In this document: one piece after another, positions 8,901-15,539 of the stretch
Numbering within the stretch: position 1 is the stretch's first letter
How the letters are laid out: every line of letters begins with the position of its first letter
Source of the DNA: an uncultured Clostridia bacterium
Lineage (GTDB): Bacteria > Bacillota > Clostridia > Christensenellales > Borkfalkiaceae
DNA length: 25,508 nt
Assembly: GCA_934254725.1 (NCBI GenBank)
Contig: CAKQLR010000027.1
Coordinates: forward strand, 1 to 25,508
Direction of reading: 5' to 3'
Program-made: the position numbers and the translations under genes
The notes under the pieces: generated by a model
What the model saw: the letters and a program-made list of their open reading frames with translations, nothing else
Told to the model about the DNA's origin: nothing
The model's database searches: none

Positions 8901-9392
8901 TCAGCCTTTATATTTAGCGAGTATATCCGCTACCTGATCTTTTGTTATTTTGCCGTAAACGTCGCCGTTAATAGTCATAACGGGCGCTAAACCGCAGCAG
9001 CCGATGCATCTCGTAGCGTCGAGCGAATAAATTAAATCCTCCGTTATACCGCTCTCTACGCCGAGAATTTTCTGGAACTCCGCATATACGTCGCCCGAGC
9101 CTTTAACGTAGCACGCCGTGCCGAGGCAAACGCCTATCTGAACTTTTCCCTTGGGAACAAGCGTGAACTGAGAATAGAACGTTGCAACGCCGTAAACTTC
9201 GGCAAGCGAAAGACCGAGACTGTCGGCAATCGTTTCCTGTACTTCAATCGGAAGATAACCGTAGATTTCCTGAGCTTGCTGAAGCGCCGGCATAAGCGCG
9301 CCGGGAACGTTCTTCAAACTCTTTAAAACCTTATTGAGTTTTTCCTCCTGCTCCTTAGTACCGTTGAAAGGTACTTTTACATGTTTCGCCAT
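8901..9392 (-). CDS. hydC: NuoE-like [2Fe-2S] subunit of the hydrogenase (HydC/HndA type)
   Basis: 163 residues, the usual length for this thioredoxin-like subunit. The N-terminal helical part has the family's GALMPALQQAQ (31-41) and YGVATFYSQF (67-76) signatures. The [2Fe-2S] ligands are Cys89 and Cys94 (VCLGTAC) and Cys129 and Cys133 (RCIGCCG); Cys132 is an additional cysteine. It shuttles electrons between the flavoprotein and the catalytic subunit in HydABC/Hnd enzymes. First gene of the operon, with a GGAGGT ribosome binding site at 9398-9403 and a promoter about 130 bases upstream. Confidence 0.93.
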   Translation of the reverse strand: MAKHVKVPFNGTKEQEEKLNKVLKSLKNVPGALMPALQQAQEIYGYLPIEVQETIADSLGLSLAEVYGVATFYSQFTLVPKGKVQIGVCLGTACYVKGSGDVYAEFQKILGVESGITEDLIYSLDATRCIGCCGLAPVMTINGDVYGKITKDQVADILAKYKG

Positions 9393-9427
9393 TTAAAACC
9401 TCCGTGGTGTTTAAAAAGTAACTTTTT

Positions 9428-9508
9428 GAGTGTCTTCCGGACACTCCATCATTTTCGGGGAGCTTTATTCTCATCACAGGTTTTGCGAATGACGAACAGA
9501 ATTCCCCC
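9428..9508 (-). promoter_or_regulatory. Structured 5' leader of the hydrogenase operon
   Basis: Two elements lie between promoter and ribosome binding site. In the first (9508-9457, read on the minus strand) GGGG pairs with CCCC, ATTCT with AGAAT, CAT with ATG and CGCA with TGTG around an AAACC loop, with one-sided bulges (GTTCGT and a single T). The second is a perfect 7-base hairpin, GAGTGTC/GACACTC with a 5-base loop (9446-9428). AAAAAGT/ACTTTTT follows at 9413-9427. I do not recognise a known riboswitch, and neither hairpin is followed by a T-run like a terminator. Folded by eye. Confidence 0.4.
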
Positions 9509-9519
9509 TTACCTTTACT

Positions 9520-9548
9520 ATAATATCACATTCAGAGTGAAATACCAA
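9520..9548 (-). promoter_or_regulatory. Promoter of the hydrogenase operon
   Basis: On the minus strand TTGGTA (9548-9543) and TATTAT (9525-9520) are 17 bases apart. The spacer carries a weak dyad, TCAC and GTGA seven bases apart. I see no convincing Rex-like TTGTTAA-type site. The remainder of 9549-9730 is very AT-rich with no recognisable gene. Confidence 0.6.
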
Positions 9549-9730
9549 ATGTTTTACGTGATTTTTGTAGATTTTTTAAACTTTTTTGCTAAATTTATCA
9601 AAAGTTTTACGCATAGTTACGTTTTGAATGTAAATTTTTTTTGTTTTTATGTTTTTTGAAGACATAGAATTGCAACCGTTTTCGGCGTAATTCGACAATT
9701 TTCCCTATAGGATTTACTCCTCTTCTTCGC

Positions 9731-9759
9731 TTGACTGAAAGGTTTCAAAGGGGTATAAT
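9731..9759 (+). promoter_or_regulatory. Promoter of birA, placed for a leaderless transcript
   Basis: TTGACT (9731-9736), a 17-base spacer and TATAAT (9754-9759). The predicted transcription start, about 7 bases after the -10, coincides with the ATG at 9766. Confidence 0.75.
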
Positions 9760-9765
9760 GTTTTT

Positions 9766-10572
9766 ATGAATATATGCCTTCTCAACAAATATTTAGAACA
9801 AAATATAAAAGCTGCAGACGATATCGTTTTAATGCCGCAAGTGGTTTGTTTTGACAAGACGGACTCGACAAACGTTCAGGTTGCTAAAGTAGTCAGGACG
9901 CAAAAGCTCGGACGCCAGCTGCTTATCACCGCAGACGAACAGACCGCGGGCAAAGGCAGGCTTAACAGAAATTTCTATTCGCCGAAGGAAACGGGCGTTT
10001 ATTTTTCGCTTTTCGTAAACGGAGAATTTGAGTTAAACGACGTTATTAAATTCACCCCTCTCGCCGCGGTATGCGTCTGCAAAGCGATAGAGAAATTTTC
10101 AGCACAAAAACCGCTTATAAAATGGGTAAACGACGTTTATATTAACGATAAAAAAGTTTGCGGAATTCTGTGCGAAAGCGTTCTGAACAAAACCTGCGAT
10201 AAAGCTTCCGGCATAATAATAGGCATAGGCGTGAACCTTACAACTAAGGATTTTCCGAGCGCTATACCAGGAGCCGCGTCTGTTTTCGACAGCGTTGACA
10301 CTATGAAAAACAGCGTTTCGCCCGAAGCTTTCGTTGCGGAAATTGCCACGCAAATTTTATTCGAAGCCCCGTATATCGCGAATAATCGGCATATGTCGTA
10401 CTATAAAAGTCATTCCTACCTTACCGGGAAAAATATCGAATGGGTTTATAAGGACGTTAAAAAAACAGGAAAGTGCCTGGGCATCGGAGATAACGGCGAA
10501 TTGATCGCGCAATCCACGAACGGAGAAATTTTTACGCTTATCGGCGGAGAAATTACCGTGAAAGCAAAATAG
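9766..10572 (+). CDS. birA: Biotin-[biotin carboxyl carrier protein] ligase, monofunctional
   Basis: 268 residues; forms biotinyl-AMP and transfers biotin to the acceptor lysine of carboxylase or decarboxylase carrier domains in the cytoplasm. Family motifs are present: DSTN (33-36), QTAGKGRLNR (59-68, the adenylate loop, usually GRGRxGR), KWVNDVY (119-125), GILCE (133-137) and GIGVN (153-157), then a small C-terminal SH3-like domain. There is no N-terminal helix-turn-helix, so this class I ligase should not repress biotin genes. No ribosome binding site precedes the ATG, which lies 6 bases after the -10 box. The next Met is residue 23, also without a ribosome binding site, and starting there would leave only 10 residues before the DSTN motif. 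The biotin transporter gene bioY is nearby at 12421-12978. Confidence 0.93.
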   Translation: MNICLLNKYLEQNIKAADDIVLMPQVVCFDKTDSTNVQVAKVVRTQKLGRQLLITADEQTAGKGRLNRNFYSPKETGVYFSLFVNGEFELNDVIKFTPLAAVCVCKAIEKFSAQKPLIKWVNDVYINDKKVCGILCESVLNKTCDKASGIIIGIGVNLTTKDFPSAIPGAASVFDSVDTMKNSVSPEAFVAEIATQILFEAPYIANNRHMSYYKSHSYLTGKNIEWVYKDVKKTGKCLGIGDNGELIAQSTNGEIFTLIGGEITVKAK

Positions 10573-10595
10573 AAAAACATGTTCCATATAAAAAC

Positions 10596-10625
10596 ATGCG
10601 CCCGCTTCTACGGAAGCGGGCGCAT
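10596..10625. terminator. Bidirectional terminator between birA and ppa
   Basis: A perfect 13-base stem (10596-10608 with 10613-10625) closed by a C(TACG)G tetraloop. An A-rich stretch lies to the left and a T-rich stretch to the right, so it can serve both converging genes. Confidence 0.85.
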
Positions 10626-10650
10626 TGCATTTTCTTTCAGATTAAAAAAA

Positions 10651-11184
10651 TTATTTGTTAGCGAAAACCTTATTGAACTCGTCAATGTTTTGTCTTATCG
10701 CTTCTTTGGCAGCTTCTGCAGAATCAACCTGCTGAACTTTAACGGTTTTGTTTTCAAGCTGTTTATAAACGGTAAGGAAGTGTTTCAGTTCGTCCACTAT
10801 GTGGGCGGGCAGTTCGGAGATATCTTTGTATCCGTTGTACTGCGGGTCGCCGAACGGAATTGCTATAATCTTTTCGTCCTTTTCGTCACGGTCTATCATG
10901 TTTACGATGCCTATCGGGTAACATCTGACAAGACTCATTTTTTCGATAGGTTGACTGCAAAGAACGAATACGTCGAGCGGGTCGTGATCACCGGAAAGCG
11001 TGTGCGGTATAAAACCGTAATTCATAGGATAGTGCGTGCTTGTATATAAAACCCTGTCAAGAATAATCAGCCCCGTTTCTTTATCGAGTTCGTATTTGTT
11101 TTTACTGCCTTGCTCTATTTCTATGCAGGCGATAAAGTCTTCGGGGGTAATTCTTTTTTCGTCGATGTCAGTCCAAATGTTCAT
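10651..11184 (-). CDS. ppa: Inorganic pyrophosphatase, family I
   Basis: 177 residues, normal for soluble bacterial family I enzymes. Hydrolyses pyrophosphate to phosphate with Mg2+, pulling biosynthetic reactions forward. Motifs: EIEQGSKNKYE (22-32), DRVLYTSTHYPMNYGFIP (43-60), DHDPLD (66-71) with metal-binding Asp66, Asp68 and Asp71, and MIDRDEKDEK (96-105). The usual small residue (Gly, Asn or Ser) between the first two metal-binding aspartates is His67 here, a mild deviation. AAGGAGAG about 6 bases upstream supports the start. No clear promoter is seen in the 57 bases between the upstream terminator and the gene. Confidence 0.95.
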   Translation of the reverse strand: MNIWTDIDEKRITPEDFIACIEIEQGSKNKYELDKETGLIILDRVLYTSTHYPMNYGFIPHTLSGDHDPLDVFVLCSQPIEKMSLVRCYPIGIVNMIDRDEKDEKIIAIPFGDPQYNGYKDISELPAHIVDELKHFLTVYKQLENKTVKVQQVDSAEAAKEAIRQNIDEFNKVFANK

Positions 11185-11241
11185 TATTCTCTCCTTAATT
11201 TATATAGTTAATGCGCGATTTAAGCCGTTTATGTGTTTTTG

Positions 11242-11275
11242 CAAAAAAATAAACGGGAAGGAAAATTCCCTCCCG
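11242..11275 (-). terminator. Rho-independent terminator of the leucine-rich-repeat lipoprotein gene
   Basis: On the minus strand CGGGAGGGAA pairs with TTCCTTCCCG (one mismatch, 11275-11254) and is followed by a T-rich run (11253-11242). It separates the lipoprotein gene from ppa on the same strand. Confidence 0.75.
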
Positions 11276-11287
11276 CAATTCTTTCTT

Positions 11288-12256
11288 TTACTCTATTGTT
11301 TTAATTTTTGATTCTCCGAGCCAGTTCTTGCCCGCGGTGATTTTTTCCGCGCTGTAACCCTTTAAAGTTTCAACAGAGCTGCCGGCAAAAGCATAATCTT
11401 CTATAGTGAGTTGAGCGACGTTTTCACCGAATATTACGGTTTTAAGATTTGCGGCGTTTTCAAAAGCACCGGTGCGGATGCAGGTTAAATCAGCCGTATT
11501 TACGGTAAAGGTATCCTCGGCTTTTGCGGGCGCGTATCTTACGAGTTCGGTACCTGCGGAAGTTACTTTATACAAGTCACCCTCTGCGCTGTTGTATTCC
11601 TCGCCCTTAACATCGAATTCCGCAATAGCGTTGCAACCCGTAATTGCCGTAGGTGCAAAAGTTTTAAGATTGGAAACGGTAAGCTTTTCTAGTCCTTTCA
11701 TTCCGTAAAGAGCAAACTCTCCGAGTTCAGTGCCGCCGACAAATTTATCCGATTTAACGGTGTCGAATTTAAGTTCGGTCATCTTCGAGCAATCGTTGAA
11801 TGCATATCTTTCAACCTGTATGCCGACTGCTTTTTCACCGAACTCAACCTCGGTCAAAGCTGTACATCCGGCAAATACGCTTGCCTTTAAAAGAATTTCT
11901 TCCGCCTTGAATTCGACACTACGGAGATTAAGTAAATTTTCAAATGCGTTTGCGCCGAGAGTCAAAGTTTTTTCCGTTCTCAGAACTACGTCCTTTATCG
12001 CGTAGCAGTTCTTAGCGGAGAAACCGTTTTCCTTAACGGCGGTAACGGGCAAACCGTTGTGCTCCGCGGGTACAAAAACCGTTTCGGGCATCGTAACACC
12101 CTCAGCCGCGGAAACGACGTATGATTGCTCATCCTCGCCGAGTTCAAACGAAAAGAAGCTCTCGTCCGTGCTCTTGTCCACCTGACAACCTGCGACGGCG
12201 GATATAGAACAAGCCACGATAAAAGCGAAAGTTAACACTAAAATTTTAATTTTCAT
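11288..12256 (-). CDS. Lipoprotein with BspA-type leucine-rich repeats
   Basis: 322 residues. Residues 1-23 are a lipoprotein signal peptide ending VAGC, with Cys24 as the lipidated residue. The rest is BspA-type leucine-rich repeats of about 22 residues, seen as successive AFxN/CxxLxxVxF units (ANAFENLLNLRSVEF, SVFAGCTALTEVEF, YAFNDCSKMTELKF, GAFENAANLKTVIF), with an inserted YxSAEGDLY...ELVRYAPAK segment near 225-250 also typical of the family. It is a small relative of the repeat part of the lipoprotein at 1-3544 and should sit on the outer face of the membrane. Function unknown. AGGTGA (12261-12266) serves as ribosome binding site. It has its own promoter and terminator. Confidence 0.85.
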   Translation of the reverse strand: MKIKILVLTFAFIVACSISAVAGCQVDKSTDESFFSFELGEDEQSYVVSAAEGVTMPETVFVPAEHNGLPVTAVKENGFSAKNCYAIKDVVLRTEKTLTLGANAFENLLNLRSVEFKAEEILLKASVFAGCTALTEVEFGEKAVGIQVERYAFNDCSKMTELKFDTVKSDKFVGGTELGEFALYGMKGLEKLTVSNLKTFAPTAITGCNAIAEFDVKGEEYNSAEGDLYKVTSAGTELVRYAPAKAEDTFTVNTADLTCIRTGAFENAANLKTVIFGENVAQLTIEDYAFAGSSVETLKGYSAEKITAGKNWLGESKIKTIE

Positions 12257-12266
12257 GATTTCACCT

Positions 12267-12322
12267 GACGGGCAGAACGAATTGTATTCACTCTCTATGA
12301 AAACGAGTTTTTCGTTCCGTCT
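12267..12322 (-). promoter_or_regulatory. Leader stem abutting the ribosome binding site of the leucine-rich-repeat lipoprotein
   Basis: On the minus strand GACG+GAACGAA (12322-12312) can pair with TTCGTTC and CGTC (12281-12275 and 12270-12267). That gives 11 pairs with a one-sided TGCC bulge, and an inner ACTC/GAGT pairing. The base of the stem touches AGGTGA. Folded by eye; function unknown. Confidence 0.4.
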
Positions 12323-12341
12323 ACCCCCTTTGTTTTATTCT

Positions 12342-12370
12342 ATTATATAATACATTATGTAGAATGTCAA
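12342..12370 (-). promoter_or_regulatory. Perfect sigma-A consensus promoter for the leucine-rich-repeat lipoprotein gene
   Basis: On the minus strand TTGACA (12370-12365), a 17-base spacer and TATAAT (12347-12342), both exact consensus. The leader to the start codon is about 80 bases. Confidence 0.85.
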
Positions 12371-12420
12371 GATAAAAAAATACTTTTTCGTGTTTTTACA
12401 TAAAGGAAAAAGAAACTTTT

Positions 12421-12978
12421 TCACATCTTTAAAGCAGTTTTCACCCTTTCGCCAATAAGCACGGCGAAAACGATTTTTACTATATCGGGAATAACGTACG
12501 GTAAAACGCAGGCTACAAGCGCGCCCCACACGGTAATACCCTTTTCATACGACACAACGAACCACACCGTGCCGAGAGCATAACAAAGTATTACGCCCGT
12601 GAACAGAAAAATCATCTTTCCTATTTTATTCGGAAGGATTTTAAACAATGCTCCGCAGGGAGGGATCAGCAAAAAGCCGACAAGGTAACCGCCCGTAGGC
12701 GAAGCGAACGCGCTGAGCCCCGATTTAAACGACGAGAATACAGGTACGCCGCACAGCCCGAGCAACAGATAACATAATACGGCTAAAAATCCTTCTTTCC
12801 ACCCGAGCACCGTTACGACGAGCGCTATTGCAAACGTTTGCAACGTAAACGGCACTACGGTAGGAACGCTTATATACGAGCATACCGTTATAACGGCAAC
12901 GCTTAAAGCTATCAACGCTATCTTTACGGAAACGCTTCTTTTGTTGTTTCCGACATCAATATTTTTGTTAGTCTGCAT
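12421..12978 (-). CDS. bioY: BioY biotin transporter, substrate-binding S component of an ECF transporter
   Basis: 185 residues, about six hydrophobic segments, normal BioY length. The family's signature SPTGGYLVGF (93-102) is present, as are the TVVPFTLQTF (40-49) segment and the ALVVTVLGWKEG stretch (52-63). It binds biotin in the membrane and normally works with the shared EcfA/EcfA'/EcfT module, which is not in the window. The start at 12978 has no ribosome binding site; a palindrome lies where one would be expected. Seventy bases separate it from nrdR on the same strand, with a possible promoter between. Together with birA at 9766 it suggests the organism relies on imported biotin, though no biosynthesis genes could be checked. 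Confidence 0.93.
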   Translation of the reverse strand: MQTNKNIDVGNNKRSVSVKIALIALSVAVITVCSYISVPTVVPFTLQTFAIALVVTVLGWKEGFLAVLCYLLLGLCGVPVFSSFKSGLSAFASPTGGYLVGFLLIPPCGALFKILPNKIGKMIFLFTGVILCYALGTVWFVVSYEKGITVWGALVACVLPYVIPDIVKIVFAVLIGERVKTALKM

Positions 12979-12983
12979 ATTCG

Positions 12984-12993
12984 GTAAATTTAC
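12984..12993. promoter_or_regulatory. Palindrome immediately upstream of bioY
   Basis: GTAAATTTAC is a perfect 10-base palindrome, 5 bases before the bioY start codon. It could be an operator, or it could simply be AT-rich sequence. It does not match the BirA or BioR operators I know. Confidence 0.3.
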
Positions 12994-13011
12994 GATTTAT
13001 TGATATAAGAT

Positions 13012-13041
13012 ATTTTAGAAAAACTCGTAAAGTCTTGTAAA
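13012..13041 (-). promoter_or_regulatory. Possible promoter of bioY
   Basis: On the minus strand TTTACA (13041-13036), 18 bases, TAAAAT (13017-13012); each hexamer matches 5 of 6. The leader would be about 27 bases without a ribosome binding site. bioY could instead be read from an upstream promoter with nrdR. Confidence 0.4.
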
Positions 13042-13046
13042 GTCTT
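13027..13046. repeat. Tandem duplication of a 10-base unit
   Basis: GTAAAGTCTT occurs twice in direct succession, just before the nrdR stop. On the minus strand each copy offers a TTTAC-type -35 element for bioY. Confidence 0.7.
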
Positions 13047-13048
13047 GA

Positions 13049-13504
13049 TTATTTGCTTTTTATCATCTTTTCGAGTTCTTTCATGAATGTGGAAATATCT
13101 TTGAAAGAACGGTAAACGGAAGCGAACCTGACGTAAGCGACCTCGTCTATTTCTTTAAGCCCGTTCATAACCATCTCGCCTATCTGTTTGGACGTTACTT
13201 CCTGATCGAGACTGTTGTAAATTTGCTTTTTTACGTCCTCTACAAGTTTATCGATTCTGTACATCGGAACGGGGCGTTTTTCGCAAGCCTTTATAATGCC
13301 GTTCTTTATTTTGTTTTCATCGAAAGCTTCCCTCGTGCCCGCCGCTTTGATAACGAGAATGGGGGTGGTTTCAACCGTTTCGTAAGTGGTAAAACGCCTG
13401 CCGCAGGATATACACTCTCTGCGACGACGAATAGTGGAGCCGTCCTCCGCCGAGCGGGAGTCCACCACTCTGCTTTCAAGGCATCCGCAATACATACACT
13501 TCAT
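13049..13504 (-). CDS. nrdR: Transcriptional repressor NrdR
   Basis: 151 residues, normal length. N-terminal zinc ribbon with Cys3, Cys6, Cys31 and Cys34 (MKCMYCG, ECISCGRRF), the conserved VVDSR and RRRREC segments, then an ATP-cone domain (about 49-139) that senses dATP/ATP. NrdR represses ribonucleotide reductase genes, none of which is in the window. The second residue pair after Cys3 (MY) differs from the common PF/YC forms. AGAGGA upstream gives a reasonable start. It lies 56 bases after the radical SAM gene and is probably cotranscribed with it. Confidence 0.95.
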   Translation of the reverse strand: MKCMYCGCLESRVVDSRSAEDGSTIRRRRECISCGRRFTTYETVETTPILVIKAAGTREAFDENKIKNGIIKACEKRPVPMYRIDKLVEDVKKQIYNSLDQEVTSKQIGEMVMNGLKEIDEVAYVRFASVYRSFKDISTFMKELEKMIKSK

Positions 13505-13560
13505 ATTCGTTTCCTCTTGTGTTTTATAATTTATTTCGATTTGTTCTTATCGGAATTCGG

Positions 13561-15498
13561 TTAGTTTTTAGTAAAATTATTTTTTGCTTTATCGCGTTTA
13601 TGTGCGATTTCGGTGGTATTTTTGTTTTTAATCCTGCCGTTTGCGGTAGTGGATTTATTAAAACTCCTCACGGTTTTGTCTTGGTTTCCCCTGCGGGGCT
13701 TCTCGTTCTTCGCCGCTGCAGACGTCTTTTTTTCAAATGCTCTGCCACTGTTTTCCGATACGCCCGCTTCCCTGTAAGCACGTTTGCAAAGTTCCCTATT
13801 TTCGGGCTTTCTGTACTGAAGAAGGGCACGCTGCATTCTCTTTTCTTCGGGCGATTTCGGAACGAATACTTCCTCCATCGTATCGGGATCTATACCTGTG
13901 TAAAACATGCAGGTGGAGCGGGTTGACGGTGTGGGATAGAAGTCCTGAACCTGTTCCGGCATATAGTGAATAGACTTGAGATATTCGGTAAGCTCCACGG
14001 CTTCCTTCACGCCGCAACCTGGGTGCGAGGAAATAAGATACGGCACCAGAAACTGCTTTTTGCCGAGCTTCTGATTGGCGACGCGGTAGCTTTCCGCAAA
14101 GTTTTTATACACCGAAAAGTTCGGTTTGTTCATTAGCTTGAGCACCTTGTCGTTGCAGTGCTCCGGGGCTACTTTCAACTGCCCGCTTATGTGATGTTTT
14201 ACAAGTTCGTCCAGAACCGTTTTGTCCTTTTCGTACGATAAATAATCAAAACGTATTCCGCTGCGAATAAACACTTTTTTGACCTTAGGAATTTTCCTTG
14301 CCTTGCGTAAAAGCTCTATAAAACCCGTGTGATCCACTTTTAGGTTTGCGCACGGTTTATAACCTATGCAATACTTATCCTTACAAACTCCCGCTTTGAC
14401 TTGTTTTTCGCAAGCAGGCTCTCTGAAGTTCGCGGTGGGGCCGGAAAGGTCGTGAATGTATCCTTTAAAATCTTTGTCCTCTGTAAGCGTTTCTATTTCG
14501 CTTAAAATGCTTTCGTCCGAACGCTTCTGCACCCGCCTGCCCTGGTGAAAGTTAAGCGCGCAATAAGAACAACTGCCGAAACACCCTCTGTGAGAGGTGA
14601 CCGAGAACTTAACTTCCTCTATCGCCTTGATGCCGCCTTCCGCTTCGTACATCGGGTGGTAAGTGCGCATAAACGGCAAAGCGTAAACCTTATCCATCTC
14701 CTCTACAGTCAGAGGAAATGCGGGAAGGTTTTGTATTACGAACGAATTTTCATACTGTTCCTGAATTAAAACCGCAGAATTCAAAGCGTCGGTATTTCTC
14801 GATTGACGACGAAATGCTTTTGCGTATTCCACCTCGCTTTCGACGCACTCCTTGAAAGACGGAAGCAACGACGCACCCGCTTTAAGTTGCTTTTCTTTTT
14901 CGGAAAAGTCCCCTAAAACGCACGTTCCGCGCACATTTTTGATTTTCTTAAGAGGTATACCTTTTTCTACCAAAGTAAGAATATCTTTAATCGGGTTTTC
15001 GCCCATACCGTAAATAAGAATATCTGCTCCGGTATCCGAAAGAATTGACGGCATAACGGAATTCGACCAGTAATCGTAGTGAGCAAAACGCCTCAGGCTC
15101 GCCTCGATACCGCCGATAACGATCGGGCTGTCGGGGAAAAGCCTCTTTAAATTCTTACAGTAAACGGTAAGCTGACGGTCTGGGCGTTTACCCCTTTTTG
15201 ACAGCGGACTGTATACGTCGTCCGTTCTTTTCCTTAAAGCTACCGTGTAATTGTTCACCATGGAATCGACAACGCCGCCGCTGACAAGAAAGCCGTACTT
15301 CGGTTCGGGGAAAGCTGTGTATTCCTCATCCGTAAGCGGTTGAGGTATTATGCCGATCGAAAAACCGAAGCTTTCCACAATCCTTGCGATTATGGCGTGA
15401 CCAAATGTAGGGTGATCGACATAGGCGTCGGAGGAAATAAGTACGAAGTCCACCTCGTAAGGGTTATTTAATTCTTCTCTCGTGACAGGCAAAAACAT
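13561..15498 (-). CDS. YgiQ family radical SAM protein
   Basis: 645 residues. The YgiQ N-terminal domain (about 10-290) includes VDHPTFGHAIIARI, PKYGFLVSGGVVDSMVNNYT (67-86) and IVIGGIEASLRRFAHYDYW (126-144). The radical SAM core follows with RGCFGSCSYC (304-313), where Cys306, Cys310 and Cys313 bind [4Fe-4S]. A cysteine-rich stretch (CEKQVKAGVCKDKYCIGYKPC) lies in the core, and KVAPEHCNDKVLKLMNKP and DFYPTPSTRSTCMFYTG come after it. The last 75 residues are basic and low-complexity (KNEKPRRGNQ, KNKNTTE), perhaps RNA- or ribosome-binding. The reaction of this family is not known to me. The only GGAGG upstream (plus-strand CCTCC at 15516-15520) is about 17 bases from the ATG, unusually far, with no better in-frame start. 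Confidence 0.93.
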   Translation of the reverse strand: MFLPVTREELNNPYEVDFVLISSDAYVDHPTFGHAIIARIVESFGFSIGIIPQPLTDEEYTAFPEPKYGFLVSGGVVDSMVNNYTVALRKRTDDVYSPLSKRGKRPDRQLTVYCKNLKRLFPDSPIVIGGIEASLRRFAHYDYWSNSVMPSILSDTGADILIYGMGENPIKDILTLVEKGIPLKKIKNVRGTCVLGDFSEKEKQLKAGASLLPSFKECVESEVEYAKAFRRQSRNTDALNSAVLIQEQYENSFVIQNLPAFPLTVEEMDKVYALPFMRTYHPMYEAEGGIKAIEEVKFSVTSHRGCFGSCSYCALNFHQGRRVQKRSDESILSEIETLTEDKDFKGYIHDLSGPTANFREPACEKQVKAGVCKDKYCIGYKPCANLKVDHTGFIELLRKARKIPKVKKVFIRSGIRFDYLSYEKDKTVLDELVKHHISGQLKVAPEHCNDKVLKLMNKPNFSVYKNFAESYRVANQKLGKKQFLVPYLISSHPGCGVKEAVELTEYLKSIHYMPEQVQDFYPTPSTRSTCMFYTGIDPDTMEEVFVPKSPEEKRMQRALLQYRKPENRELCKRAYREAGVSENSGRAFEKKTSAAAKNEKPRRGNQDKTVRSFNKSTTANGRIKNKNTTEIAHKRDKAKNNFTKN

Positions 15499-15503
15499 AT
15501 GTT

Positions 15504-15533
15504 TTGAATAATTAACCTCCGATTAACCATAAT
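15504..15533 (+). promoter_or_regulatory. Promoter of the DUF1294-like gene, placed for a leaderless transcript
   Basis: TTGAAT (15504-15509), an 18-base spacer and CATAAT (15528-15533). The ATG at 15540 lies where transcription should begin. The site is inside the short gap shared with the divergent radical SAM gene. Confidence 0.5.
15511..15528. repeat. ATTAACC direct repeat in the divergent promoter region
   Basis: ATTAACC occurs at 15511-15517 and 15522-15528, 11 bases apart, one helical turn. Both copies lie between the -35 and -10 elements of the plus-strand promoter, a plausible place for a repressor site. Confidence 0.4.
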
Positions 15534-15539
15534 AGTGAT

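Noticed and set aside
9520..9600. Rex or other redox-regulator operator at the hydrogenase promoter
   Set aside because: No TTGTTAA-type inverted repeat; the TCAC/GTGA dyad in the spacer is too short to assign.
9381..9659. 92-codon plus-strand frame across the hydrogenase promoter
   Set aside because: Overlaps the 5' end of hydC, the operon leader and the promoter; phenylalanine-rich translation of AT-rich DNA with no ribosome binding site.
12380..12430. AT-only hairpin GAAAAAG/CTTTTTC at the bioY stop as a terminator
   Set aside because: The stem has almost no G-C pairs and lacks a clear following T-run in the right place; too weak to call.
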